Source of the DNA: Aristolochia californica
Taxonomy: Eukaryota > Streptophyta > Magnoliopsida > Piperales > Aristolochiaceae
Length of the DNA: 64,000 nucleotides
NCBI GenBank assembly: GCA_029961685.1
Contig: JARWKL010000009.1
Location: 21,695,237 to 21,759,236, forward strand
Direction of reading: 5' to 3'
In this document: positions 12,622 through 25,600 of the stretch, piece by piece
Numbering within the stretch: the first letter of the stretch is position 1
How the letters are laid out: the number at the start of each line of letters is the position of its first letter
The notes under the pieces: model-generated
Databases searched by the model: none
The model's input: the letters and a program-made list of their open reading frames with translations, nothing else
What the model was told of the DNA's origin: nothing
Made by a program: the position numbers and the translations under genes

Positions 12622-15600
12622 GCTAAATTAGTCAATACTCAGTTAAAAATCCCCCCCACCTCCCCCTTTTCCCGTCGATTGCAAAACCTAATATAAAAAA
12701 TCTAAAAAGTGTTTACAATCCCTAAACAGCCACTTTTTGGAATTATCTCTCTCTACATTTGTGCATTGTGCATTTTCATTTTAGATGTATACTTTTTTCT
12801 TAAATCAAAACCTGAGATTCCACTTTTCCCTTCATGTCGTAAATAAAAAAGAGATAAAAGGTAAATAGGACACAACAAAATGAAAATTTGAGAGTTTATG
12901 TATGGAAAAAATTTAAAGCAATAACAAATGTAAGTAAAGATTATTATTCACACCCTACAAATGAACAAAAAATTTTGGTTATGCATGCTTGGGAAATTCC
13001 ACTAGTTCAACCCCAATAGCTTGAAATTTTATTGGAAAGAGATTTTTCTACCCATGTTTTAGAAAATGGATATGCATGCTTGACACATGTTAAAGATTCA
13101 AATTACCGATGGATCCAAATCATTTAAAGAGAACAACAAACGCTCATTAAATTCTCAAGTGAATGTGCGGTGGGATATTTACCCGAGTCAAGCAAGACAT
13201 TATTTTGCCCATTTACAAAAAGCTGACCTAACGATCAGAGATGATTGTAAAGTGATTTATAATGCGTAACTAGCTTTATTTTTGCAAGGAATGACTTATA
13301 TATTGGGAGTCAACACTCAGTTAAAAATCCCCTACTTCCCCCATTTCCCCACGATTGCAAAACCTAATAAAAAAAATTAAAAAGAGTTTACAATACCTAA
13401 AAATTGAAGACACTTTTATGAATTATCTCTCGCTACATTTGTGCATTGTTCATTTCCATTTTAGATGTATACTTTTTTCTTAAATAAAAACTTGAGTTTT
13501 CACTTTTCCCATCATCTCGTAAACAAAAAAGAGATAAAAGGCATATAGGTCACAACAAAATGAAAATTTTAAAGTTTATGTGTGGAAAAAATTTAAAACA
13601 ATAACAAATGTAGGTAAAGAAAATTTATTCACACACCACAAATGAACACAAAAGTTTTGTTATCCAAGTTTGGGAAATTCCACTTGTTTAACCCCAATAG
13701 CTTGGAATTTTATAAGAAAGTGATTTTTCTATACATGTTTTAAAAAAGGAATACGCATGCTTGAAACATATTAAAGATGCAAATGAATTTTGGATCCAAA
13801 CCTTTTAAAGAGAATAACAAATGCTCATTAAATTCTCAAGTGAACGTGCGGTGGGTTATTTACGGGAGTCAAACAAGCCATTATTTTGCCCATTTACAAA
13901 AAGTTGACCTAACTATTAAAAACGATTTTAAAGTGATTTATCATGTGTAACGGGCTATAATTTTGTCAGGAATGACATATGGATTGGGAGTCAACACTCA
14001 GTTAAAAATCGCCAGCCTCCCCTTTTTCTGGATGACTGCAAAACCTAACATATAAAAACTAAAAAGAGTTTACAATACCTAAAAATTACAGACACTTTTT
14101 GGAATTATCTCTCACTACATTTGTGCATTGTGAATTTCCATTTTAGATGGATACATTTTTCTTAAATCAAAACTTGAGTTTTCACTTTTCCCATCATCTC
14201 GTAAATGAAAAAGAGATTAATGACAAATAGGTTTCAACAAAATGAAAATTTTAGAGTTTATGAATGGAAAATATTTTAAGCAATAACAAATATTAGTAGA
14301 GAAAATTTATTCACACACCACAAATGAACACAAAATTTTTGTCATGAGAGTTAGGGAAATTCCACTAGTTAAACCTCAATAGTTTGGAATTTTATAAGAA
14401 AGAGATTTTTCTACACATGTTTTAAAAAATGGATAGGCATGCTTGAATCAAGTTAAAGATGCAAATGACTTATGGATCCAAACCTTTTAAAGAGAATAAT
14501 GAACGCTCATTAAATTCTCAAGTGAACGTGCAGTGGGATACTTACCCAAGTCAAACAAGCCATTATTTTGCCTATTTACAAAAAGCTGACCTAACAATCA
14601 TTTATGATTGTAAAGTGATTTATCATGCATAACGGGCTATATATTTTTACGGAATGATTTATGTATTGGCAGTTAACACTCAGTTAAAAATCCCCTGCCT
14701 CCTCCTCTTTCCAATGATTACAAAACTTTATATATAAAAACTAAAAAGAGTTTACAATCCCTAAAAATTGCAGTCACTTTTTGGAATTATCAATCTACAT
14801 TTGTGCATTGTGCGTTTCCATTTTAGAGGTATAATTTTTTCTTAAATAAAAATTTGATTTTTCACTTTTTCCACCATCTCGTAAACAAAACAGAGATAAA
14901 AGGAAAATTGATCACAACGAAATGAAAATTTTAGAGTTTATGTTTGGAAAAAATTTAAAACAATAAAAAATGCAAGTAAAACCATTTATTCACACACCAC
15001 AAATGAACACAAAAGTTTTGTTATCCCAGTTTGGGAAATGCCACTAGTTCAATTCCAATAGCCTGGAATTTTATAAGAAAGAGATTTTTCTACACATGTT
15101 TTAAAAAATGGATATGCATGCTTGAAACATGTTGAAGATGCAAATGACCTATGGATCCAAACCATTTAAAGAGAATAACAAACGCTAATTAAATTCTCAA
15201 GTGAACGTTCGGTGGGATATTTACCCGAGTCAAACAAGCCATTATTTTGCCTATTTATAAAAAGCTGACCAAACGATCGTAGATGATTGTAATGTAACGG
15301 GCAATATTTTTTTATGGAATGACATAAGGATTGGGTGTAAACACTCAGTTAAAAATCCCCCGCCTCCCCCTTTTCCCGATGTTTTAAAAACCTAATAAAT
15401 AAAAACTAAAATGAGTTTACAAACCCTAAAAATTACATACACTTTTTAGAAATGTCTCTCTCTAAATTTGTCCATTGTGCATTTCTATTTTAGATGTATA
15501 CTTTTTTCTTCAATCAAAATTTGAGTTTTCACTTTTCCCTTCATCTCGTAAACAAAAAAGTGATAAAAGGCAAACTGATCACAACGTAATGAAAATTTTA

Positions 15601-18240
15601 GAGTTTATGTATGAAAAAAATTAAAGCAATAACAAATGTAAGAAAAGAAAATTTATTCACACACCACAAATGAACACAAAAGTTTTGTTATCCAAGTTTG
15701 AGAAATTCCACTAGTTCAACTCCAATTGCTTGAAGTTTTATGAACAAGAGATTTCTCTACACGTGTTTTAAAAAATGGATATGCGTGCTTGAAACATGTT
15801 AAAGATGCAAATGACCTATGGATCCAAACCTTTTAAAGAGAATAATGAATGCTCATAAAATTCTCAAATTAACGTGCGCTAGGAGATTTACCCGAGTCAA
15901 ACAAGCCATTATTTTCCCCTTTTAAAAAAAGCTTACCTAACGATCATATATAATTGTAAAGTGATTTATCATGCGTAATGGGTAATATTTCTGTAAGGAT
16001 GGACTTATGTATTGGGAGTCAACAATCAGTTAAAAATCCCCTGCTTCCCCCTTTTTCCGACGATTACAAAACCTAATATATAAAAACTAAAAAGAGTTTA
16101 CAATCCCTAAAAGTATAGTCACTTTTTGGAATTATCTCTCTACATTTGTGCATTGTGCGTTTCCATTTTAGATGAATATTTTTTTCTTAAATCAAAACTT
16201 GAGTTTTCACTTTTTCTTTTATCTCGTCAACAAAAAAGAGATAAAAGGCAAATTGATCACAACGAAATAAAATTTTTAGAGTTTATGTATGGAAACATTT
16301 TAAACCAATAATAAATTTAAGTAAAAAAATTTATTCACACACCACAAATGAACACAAAAGTTTTGTTATCCAAGTTTGGGAAATTCCTCTAGTTAACCCC
16401 CATTAGCTTGGAATTTTAAGAAAGAGATTTTTCTACACATGTTTTAAAAAATGGATATGTATGCTTGAAACATGATCAAGATGCAAATGACCTGTGGATC
16501 CATACCTTTTAAAGAGAATAAATAACGCTCATTAAATTCTCAAGTGAACGTTCGGTGGGATATTTACCCGAGTCAAACAAGCCATTATTTTGCCCATTTA
16601 TAAAAAGCTGACCTTACGATCGTAGATGATTGTAAAGTGATTTATCATTCGTAACGGGCTATATTTGTTTTAGGAATGACTTATTGATTGGGATTAAACA
16701 CTCAGTTAAAAATCCCCCGCCTCCCCTTTTCCCGACTTTTGAAAAACCTTATAAATGAAAACTAAATAGAGTTTACAATCCCTTAAAATTACAAAAAAAA
16801 TTTGAATTTATCTCTCTCAGCATTTGCGCATTGCGCGTTTCCATTTTAGATGCATACTTTTTTCTGAAATAAAAACTTGAGTTTCACTTTTCCCTTCATG
16901 TCATAAACAAAAAAGAGATAAAAGGCAAATAGATCACAACAAAATGAAAATTTTAGAGTTTATGTATGGAAAAAATTTAAAGCAATAAAAAATGTTGGTA
17001 AAGAAAAATTGTTCACACACCACAAATGAACACAAAAGTTTTGTTATCCAAGTTTAGGAAATTCGACTAGTTCAACCCCAATAGCTAGAAATTTTATAAG
17101 AAAGAGATTTTTCTACACATGTTTTAAAAAATGGATATGCATGCTTGAAACATGTTAAAGATGTAAATGACCTATGGGTCCAAACTTTTAAAAGAGAATA
17201 AAAAACGTTCATTAAATTCTCAAGTGAACCTACTGTGGGATATTTACCCGAGTCAAAGAAGCCATTATTTTGTCCATTTACAAAAAGCTAACCAAACGAT
17301 CATAGATGATTGTAGAGTGATTTATCATGCGTAACGGGCTATATTTTGGTAAGGCATGAATTATGGATAGTGAGTCAACACTTAGGTAAAAATTCCTTGC
17401 CTCCGCCTTTTCTTGACAATTGCAAAACCTAATATATAAAAACTAAAAAGAGTTCACATTACCTAAAACTTACAGACACTTTTTGGAATTATCTCTCGTT
17501 GCATTTGTTCATTGTGCATTTCTATTTTAGATGTATACTTTTTTCTTAAATCAAAACTTGAGTTTTCAGTTTTCCCTTCATCTCGTAAACGAAAAAGAGA
17601 TAAAAGGAAAATAGATCTCAGCGAAATGAAAATTTTGGAGTTTATTAATGGACAAAATTTAAATCAATAACAAATGTAACTAAAGAAAATTTATTCACAC
17701 ACCACAAATGAACACAAAACTTTTGTTATCCAAGTTTGGGAAATTCCACTAGTTCAACCCCAATAACATGGAATTTTTTAAGAAAGAGATTTTTCTACAA
17801 ATGTTTTAAAAATGGATATGCACTCTTGAAACATGTTAACGATGGAAATGACCTATGGATCCAAACCTTATAAAGTGACAAATGCTCATTAAATTCTCAA
17901 TTAAACTTGCGGTGGGATACGTTCCCAAGACAAACAAGCCATTATTTTGCCCATTTACAAAAATTTGACCTAATGATCATAGATGATTGTAAAATTATTT
18001 ATCTTGCGTAACTGGCTATATTTTTGCAAGGAATGATTCATGGATTGGGTGTCAACACATAGTTAAAAATCCCATGCCTCCCCCTTTTCCCAACGATTGC
18101 AAAACCTAATACATAAAAACTAAAAAGAGTTTACAATTCCTAAAAATTACAGACACTTTTTGGAATTATCACTCTCTATATTTTTACATTGTGTGTTTCC
18201 TTTTTAGATGTGTACTTTTTTCTTAAATCATAACTTGAGT
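12622..18240 (+). repeat. Ordinary forward monomers
   Basis: Anchors are at 13111, 13792, 14474, 15153, 15820, 16496, 17176 (GGGTCC) and 17857, with spacings of 651-682 bp. Variants with GTAAACACTC and CCTAATAAATAAAAAC near 15320-15405 and 16690-16760 mark a subtype that recurs near 21470 and 25110. At 17311 and 17900 a pair of subtypes (GTAGAGTG followed by CCCAAGACAAAC) repeats the order seen at the start of block L. No gene or other element is seen. Confidence 0.9.
16126..16311 (+). other. Recurrent open frame (family b), not called as a gene
   Basis: In monomers where the TTGGAATTATCTCTC region is slightly shortened, a frame of about 60 codons opens across ACATTTGTGCATTG to AATTTAAAGCAATAA. 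It has a hydrophobic start and a Lys/Arg-rich end (KQKRDKRQ). Other open copies lie at 18885, 27943, 33125, 43667, 48147, 53601 and 57594. On the opposite strand the same region opens at 3944-4189, 10759-10992 and 18872-19081, and on the + strand of the inverted block at 821-1012. Frames open on both strands of one repeat with no shared start argue against coding. Confidence 0.6.
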
Positions 18241-21200
18241 TTTCACTATTCCCTTCATCTCGTTAACAAAAAAGAGATAAAAGGAAAAAAGATCACATTA
18301 AAATGAAAATTTTAGAGTTTATGGATGAAAATAATTTAAAAGCAATAAAAAATGTCAGTAAAGAAAATTTGCTCACACTCCACAAATGAACACAAAAGTT
18401 TTGTTGTCCAAGTTTGGGAAATTCCACCAGTTCAACCCCAATTGTTCAGGGTTTTCTAAGAAAGAGATTTTTCTACACATGTTTTAAAAATGGTTATGCA
18501 TGGTTGAACATGTTAAAGATTCAAATGACTTATGGATCCAAACCTTTTAAAGAGATAAAACACTTTCATTAAATTCTCAAGTGAACTTGCGGTGGGATAT
18601 TTACCCGGTGGGATATTTACCCAAGTCAAACAAGCCATTATTTTGCCCATTTAGAAAAAGCTGACCTAACGATCATAGATGATTGTAGAGTGATTTATCA
18701 TGTGTAACGGGCTATATTTTGGTAAGGAATGAATTATGGATTGGGAATCAACACTCAATTAAAAATTCTCCGCCTCCCCCATTGCCTGACGATTGCCAAA
18801 CCTAATATATACAAACTAAAAAGAGTTTACAATCCCTAAAAATTATAGACAATTTTTGGAATTATCTCTCTCTACATTTTTGCATTGTGCGTTTCTATTT
18901 TAGATGTATACTTTTTTCTTAAATCAAAACTTGAATTTTCACTTTTCCCTTTATCTCGTATAAAAAAAAGAGATAAATGGCAAATTGAGCTCAACAAAAT
19001 GAAATTTTTACAGTTTATTGATGGAAAATATTTTAAAGCAATAACAAATATATGTAAAGAAAATTTATTCACACACCACAAATGAACCCAAAAGTTTTGT
19101 TATCTGAGTTTGGGAAATTCCACTAGTTCAACCCCAATAACTTGAAATTTTATAAGAAAGAGATTTTTCTACACATGTTTTAAAAAATGGATATGCATTC
19201 TTGAAACATGTTAAAGATGCAAATGACCTATGGATCCAAACCTTTTAAAGTGAATAACAAATGCGCATTAAATTCTCTATTGAACGTGCGGTGGGATACT
19301 TTCCCGAGACAAACAAGCCATTATTTTTCCCATTTACAAAAAGCTGACCTAATGATCATAGATGATTGTAAAATTAATTATCATGTGTAAGTGCTATATT
19401 TTTGTAAGGAATGATTTATGGATTGGGAGTCAACACCCAGTTAAAAATCCCCCGCTTCCCCCTTTTCCCAACGATTGCCAAACCTAATATATAAAAACTA
19501 AAAAGAGTTCACAATCCCTAAAATTTATAGACACTTTTTGGAATTATCTCTCTCTACATTTGTGCATTGTGTGTTTCCATTTTAGATGTATACATTTTTC
19601 TTTAATCAAAATTTGAGTTTTCACTTTTCCCTTCATCTCGTAAACAAAAAAGAGATAAAAGGCAAATAGATCACAACTAAATGAAAATGTTAGAGTTGAT
19701 GTACGGAAAAAATTTAAAGCAAAAAAAATGTAAGTAAAGAAAATTTATTCACACACCACAAATGAAAACAAGTTTTGTTATCCAAGTTTTGGGAAATTCC
19801 TTTAGTTCAACCCCAATAGCATGGAGTTTTATAAGAAAGAGATTTTTCTACACATTTTTTAAAAATGGATATGCGTGCTTGAAACATGTTAAACATGCAA
19901 ATGACCTATGGATCCAAACCTATTAAAGAGAATAACATACGCTCATTAGTTCTCAAGTGAACGTGCTGTGGGATATTTACCCGAGTCAAACAAGCCATTA
20001 TTTTGCCCACTTATAAAAAGCTGACTTAACGATCATAGATGATTGTAAAGGGATTTATCATGTGTAACGGGCTACATTTTTTTAAGCAATGACTTATGTA
20101 TTGGGAGTCATGACTTAGTTAAAAATCCTCCGCCTCCCCCTTTTCCCGATGATTGCAAAACCTAATATATAAAAACTAAAAAGAGTTCACAATCCATAAA
20201 ATTTATAGAAACTTTTTGGAATTATCTCTCCCTACATTTCTGCATTTTGCCTTTCTATTTTAGATGTATACTTTTTTCTTAAATCAAAACTTGAGTTTTC
20301 ACTTTTTCCTTCATCTCATCAACAAAAAAGTGATCAAAAGCAAATAGATCACAATGAAATAAAAATTTAAGAGTTTATGTATGGAAAAAATTTAAAGCAA
20401 TAACAAATGTAAGGAAAGAAAATTTATTGACACCCACAAATGAACACAAAAGTTTTGTTATCCAAGTTTGGGAAATTCCACAAGTTCAACCCCAATTGCT
20501 TGGAATTTTATAAGCAAGAGATTTTTTACACATGTTTTAAAAAATGGATATGCATGCTTGAAACAAGTTAAAGATGCAAATGACCTATGGATCCAAACCT
20601 TTTAAAGAGAATATTGAACGCTCATCAAATTCTCAAGTGAATGTGCGGTGGGATATTTATTCGAGTCAAACAAGCGATTATTTTGCCCTTTTACAAAAAA
20701 CTTACTTAACGATCATATATGATGGTAAAGTGTTTTATCATGCATAACGGGCTATATTTTTGTAAGGAATAACTTATGTATTGGGAGTCAACACTCAGTT
20801 AAAAATCCCCTGCAACCCCCTTTTTTCTGACGATTACAAAACCTAATCCATAAAAACTAAAAAGAGTTTACAATCCCTAAAAATTACAGTAACTTTTTGG
20901 AATTATCTATCTACATTTGTGCATTGTGCGTTTCCATTTTAGATGTATGCTTTTTTAAAAAAAATCAAAACTTCAGTGTTAACTGTTCCCATTATCTCGT
21001 AAACAAAAAAGAGATGAAAGGCAAATTGATCACAACAAAATGAAAATTTTTGAGTTTATGTATGGAAAATATTGAAAGAAATAACAAATGTATGTAAAAA
21101 CATTTATTCACACACAACAAATGAACACAAAAGTTTTGTTATCAAAGTTTGGGAAATTCCACTAGTTCAACCCCAATAGCTTTTAATTTTATAAGCAAGA

Positions 21201-21300
21201 TACTTTTCTACACGTATTTTAAAAAAGGGATATGCATGCTAGAAACGTGTTTAAGATGCAAATGACCTATGGATCCAAACCTTTTATAGAGAATAACAGA
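18241..21300 (+). repeat. Higher-order block L, copy 2 (3.0 kb)
   Basis: Anchors are at 18534, 19232, 19910, 20589 and 21271, matching 3657, 4338, 5011, 5693 and 6370 in order. Shared variants include CTCGTTAA, CACACTCCACAAATG, GTAGAGTG, CTCGTATAAAA, CAACTAAATG, ACTTAACG followed by AAAGGGATTT, GTGATC and AAGTGTTTTA. The interval 18534-19232 is 698 bp because of a 16-bp tandem duplication. After 21300 this copy continues as an uninterrupted monomer, unlike copy 1, which is cut at 6400. Confidence 0.75.
18591..18622 (+). repeat. 16-bp exact tandem duplication
   Basis: GGTGGGATATTTACCC occurs twice in direct succession (18591-18606 and 18607-18622). Other monomers have it once. It accounts for the longest anchor interval in the window, 698 bp. 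Replication slippage or a short unequal exchange would explain it. Confidence 0.97.
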
Positions 21301-22309
21301 CGCTCATTAAATTCTCAAGTTAACGTTCGATGGGATATTTACCCGAGTCAAACAAGCCTTTATTTTGCCCATTTATAAAAAGTTGACCTAACGATCGTTG
21401 ATGATTGTAAAGTGATTTATCATGCATAACGGGCTATATGTTTTTCAGGAATGACTTATGGATTGGGAGTAAACACTCAGTTAAAAATTCCTCGCCTCCC
21501 CCTTTTCCGGACTTTTGAAAAACCTAATAAATAAAAACTAAAAAGAGTTTACTATCCCTAAAAATTATAGACACTTTTTGGAATTATCTCTCTCTACATT
21601 TGTGCATTGTGTGTTTCCATTTTAGATGTATACTTTTTTCTTAAATCAAAACATGAGTTTTCACTTTTCCCTTCATCTCGTAAACAAAAAAGAAACAAAA
21701 GGCAAATAGATCACAACAAAATTAAAATTTAAGGGTTTATGTATGAAAAAAATTAATGCAATAACAAATGCAAGCAAAAAATATTTATTAACACACCAAA
21801 AATGAACACAAAAGTTTTGTTATCCTAGTTTGGGAAATTCCATTTATTCAACCCCAATTGCTTGGAATTTTCTAAGAAAGTGAGTTTTCTACACTTATTT
21901 TAAAAAATGGCTATGCATGCTTGAAAAATGTTAAAGATGCAAATAACCTATGGATCCAAACCATTTAAAGGGAATAAAAAACGCTCATTAAATTCTCAAG
22001 TGAACGTGCGGTGGGATATTTTTTCGATTCAAACAAGTCATTATTTTGCACATTTATAAAAAGCTGACCTAACGATCATAGATGATTGTAAAGTGATTTA
22101 TCAAGTGTAATGGGCTATATTTTTGTTAGGAATGACTTATGGATTGGTAGTCAACACTCAGTTAAAAATCCCCAGCCTCCTGCTTTTCCCGATGATTGCA
22201 AAACCTAATATATAAAAACTAAAAAGAATTTAAAATCCCTAAAAATTACAAACACTTTTTGGAATTATCACTCTCTATATTTGTGCATTGTGCATTTCCA
22301 TTTTAGATG

Positions 22310-22312
22310 TAT
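22310..22312 (+). other. 320-bp deletion join with TAT microhomology
   Basis: TTTTAGATGTAT belongs to the middle of one monomer and TATGGATCCAA to the start of the next. The bases TAT fit both sides. The interval 21952-22313 is 361 bp. This removed the AT-rich stretch and the dyad of one copy. Confidence 0.85.
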
Positions 22313-22611
22313 GGATCCAAAATTTTTAAAGAGAATAAAAAACGCTCATTAAATTCTGAAGTGAACTTGTGTTGGGCTATTTACGAGTCAAACAAGCCAT
22401 TATTTTGCCAATTTACAAACAGCTGACCTAACAAACATAGGTGATTGTAATGTGATTTATCTTGCGTAATGGGCTATATTTTTTTAAAGAATGACTTATG
22501 GATAGGGAGTCAACATTTAGTTAAAAATCCTTCGCCTCCCCAATTTCACGATGTTTGCAAAACCTAATATATAAAAACTTAAAAGAGTTAAATCCCTTAA
22601 AATTACATAAA

Positions 22612-22617
22612 CTTAAA
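22612..22617 (+). other. 110-bp deletion join, variant 1, second copy
   Basis: The endpoints match the join at 7631-7636 (ACTTAAAGAGATAAAAGG). The downstream monomer carries the shared GCTCGAAAC variant near 22847. The interval to the next anchor is 565 bp. It lies about 14.98 kb from the first copy, close to the offset between the two block L copies, which suggests one larger duplicated tract later broken up. Confidence 0.8.
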
Positions 22618-25600
22618 GAGATAAAAGGCAAATAGATCATAAAAAAATAAAAATTGTAGAGTTTATTTATGGAAAATATTTAAAGCAATAAAAAATGTAA
22701 GTCAAGAAAATTTATTAGCACACCACAAATGAACACAAAAGTTTTCTTATCCAAGTTTGGAAAATTCCACTAGTTAAACGCCAATAGCATGGAATTTCAA
22801 AAGAAAGAGATTTTTCTACACATGTTTTAAAAAATGAATATGCATGCTCGAAACATGTTAAATATGCAATGACCTATGGATCCAAACCTTTTAAAGAGAA
22901 TAACAAATGCTTATTAAATTCTCAAGTGAACGTGCGGTGAGATATTTACCAAAGTCAAACAAGCCATTATTTTGCCCATTTACAAAAAATTGATCTAACG
23001 ATCATAGATGATTGTAAAGTGATTTATCATGCCTAACTGGCTATATTTTTGTAAGGAATGACTTATGTATTGGGTGTCAAGACTCAGTTAAAAATCCCAT
23101 GCGACCTCCTTTTTTCGATGATTACAAAACCTAATATATAAAAACTAAAAAGAGTTTACAATCCCTAAAAATTACAGTCACTTTTTGGAATTATCTCTCT
23201 ACATTTGTGCATTGTGTGTTTCCATTTTAGATGTATACTTTTTTGTTAAATCAAAACATGAGTTTTAACTTTTCCCTTCATCTCGTACACAAAAAAAAGA
23301 TAAAAGGCAAATTGAACACAACGAAATGAAAATTTTAGAGTTATGTATGGAAACATTTTAAAGCAATAAAAAATTTAAGTAAAAAAATTTATTAACACAC
23401 CACAAATGAACACAAAAGTTTTGTTATCGAAGTTTGGGAAATTCCATTAGTTCAACCTTTATAGCTTGGAATTTTATAAGAAAGAGATTTTTCTTCACAT
23501 GTTTTAAAAAATGGAAATGCATTCTTGAAAAATGTTAAAGATGCAAATGACCTATGGATCCAAACCTTATAAAGTGAATAACAAACACTCATTAAATTCT
23601 CAATTAAATGTGCGGTGGGATACTTACCCGAGACAAACAAACCATTATTTTGCCCATTTATAAAAAGCTGACCTAACGACCGTAGATGATTGTAAAATTG
23701 TTTATCATCTATAACTTGCTATATTTTTGCAAGGAATGATTTATGGATTGGGAGTCAACAATCAGTTAAAAATCGCCCGCCTCCGCCTTTTCCTGACAAT
23801 TGCAAAACCTAATATTTAAAAACTAAAAAGAGTTTACAATCCATAAAAATTACAGACACTTTTTTGAATTATTTCTCTCTACATTTGTGCATTGTACGTT
23901 TCCATTTTAGATGTATACATTTTTCTTAAATCAGAATTTGAGTTTTCACTTTTACCTTCATCTCGTAAACAAAAAAGAGATAAAAGCCAAATAGATCACA
24001 ACGAAATGAAAATTTTAGAGTTTATGTATGGAAAAAATTTAAAGCATTAACAAATGTAAGTAAAGAAAATTTATTCACACACCAGAAATGAACACAAGTT
24101 TTGTTATCCAAGTTTGGGAAATTCCACTAGTTCAACATCAATAGCTTGGAGTTTTTTAAGAAATAGATTTTTCTACACATGTTTTAAAAAATGGATATGC
24201 ATGCTTGAAACATATTAAACATGCAAATGACCTATGGATCCAAACCTTTTAAAGAGAATAAAAAACGTTCATTAAATTCTCAAGTGAACGTGTGGTAGGA
24301 TATTTACCCGAGTCAAACAAGCCATTATTTTGCCAATTTACAAAAAATTGATGTAATGATCATAGATGATTGTAAAGGGATTTATCATGCGTAACGAGCT
24401 ATATTTTTTTAAGGAATGACTTATGGATTGGGAGTCAAGACTCAGTTAAAAATCCCATGCGACCTCCTTTTTCCGACGATTACAAAACCTAATATATAAA
24501 AACTAAAAAGAGTTTACAATCCCTAAAAATTATAGTCACTTTTTGGAATTATCTCTTTACATTTGTGCATTGTGCGTTTCCCTTTTAGATGTATAATTTT
24601 TTGTTAAATCAAAACTTGAGTTTTCACTTTTCCCTTCATCTCGTAAACAAAAAAGAGATAAAAGGCAAATTGAACACAACGAAATGAAAATTTTAGAGTT
24701 TATGTATGGAAACATTTTAAAGTAATAAAAAATGTAAGTAAAAAAATTTATTCACACACCACAAAAGAACACAAAAGTTTTGTTATCGAAGTTTGGGAAA
24801 TTCCATTAGTTCAATCTCTATAGCTTTGAATTTTATAAGAAAGAGATTTTTCTACACATGTTTTCAAAAATGGATATGCATGCTTGAAACATGTTCAAGA
24901 TGCAAATGACCTATGAATCCAAACCTTTTAAAGTGAATAAAAAACACTTATTAAATTGTCAAGTGAATGTTCAGTTGGATATTTACCCAAGTCAAACAAG
25001 ACATTATTTTGCCCATTTATAAAAAGCTGACCTAATGATCGTAGATGATTGTAAAGTGATTTATCATACGTAACAGGCTATATTTATTTAAGGAATGACT
25101 TATAGATTGGGAGTAAACACTTAGTTAAAAATCCCCCGCCTCCCCCTTTTCCCGTCGTTTGAAAAACCTAATAAATAAAAACTAAAAAGAGTTTACAATC
25201 CCTAAAAATTCCAGACATTTTTTGGTATTATCTCTCTCTACATTTGTTCATTGTGCTTTTCTATTTTAGATGTATGCTTTTTTCTTAAATCAAAACTTGA
25301 GTTTTCACTTTCCCCTTCATCTCCTAAACAAAAAATATATAAAAGGCAAATAGATCATAATGTAATCAAAATTTTAGAGTTTATGTATGGAAAAAATTTA
25401 AATTAATAACTAATGTGAATAAAAAAAATTTATTCACACACCCCAAACGAACAAAAAAGTTTTGTTATCCAAGTTTGTGAAATTCCACGAGTTCAACCCC
25501 AATAGCTTGGAATTTATAAGAAAGAGATTTTACTACACATGTTTTAAAAAATGGATATGCATGCTTGAAACATGTTAAAGATGCAAAAGACCTATGCATG

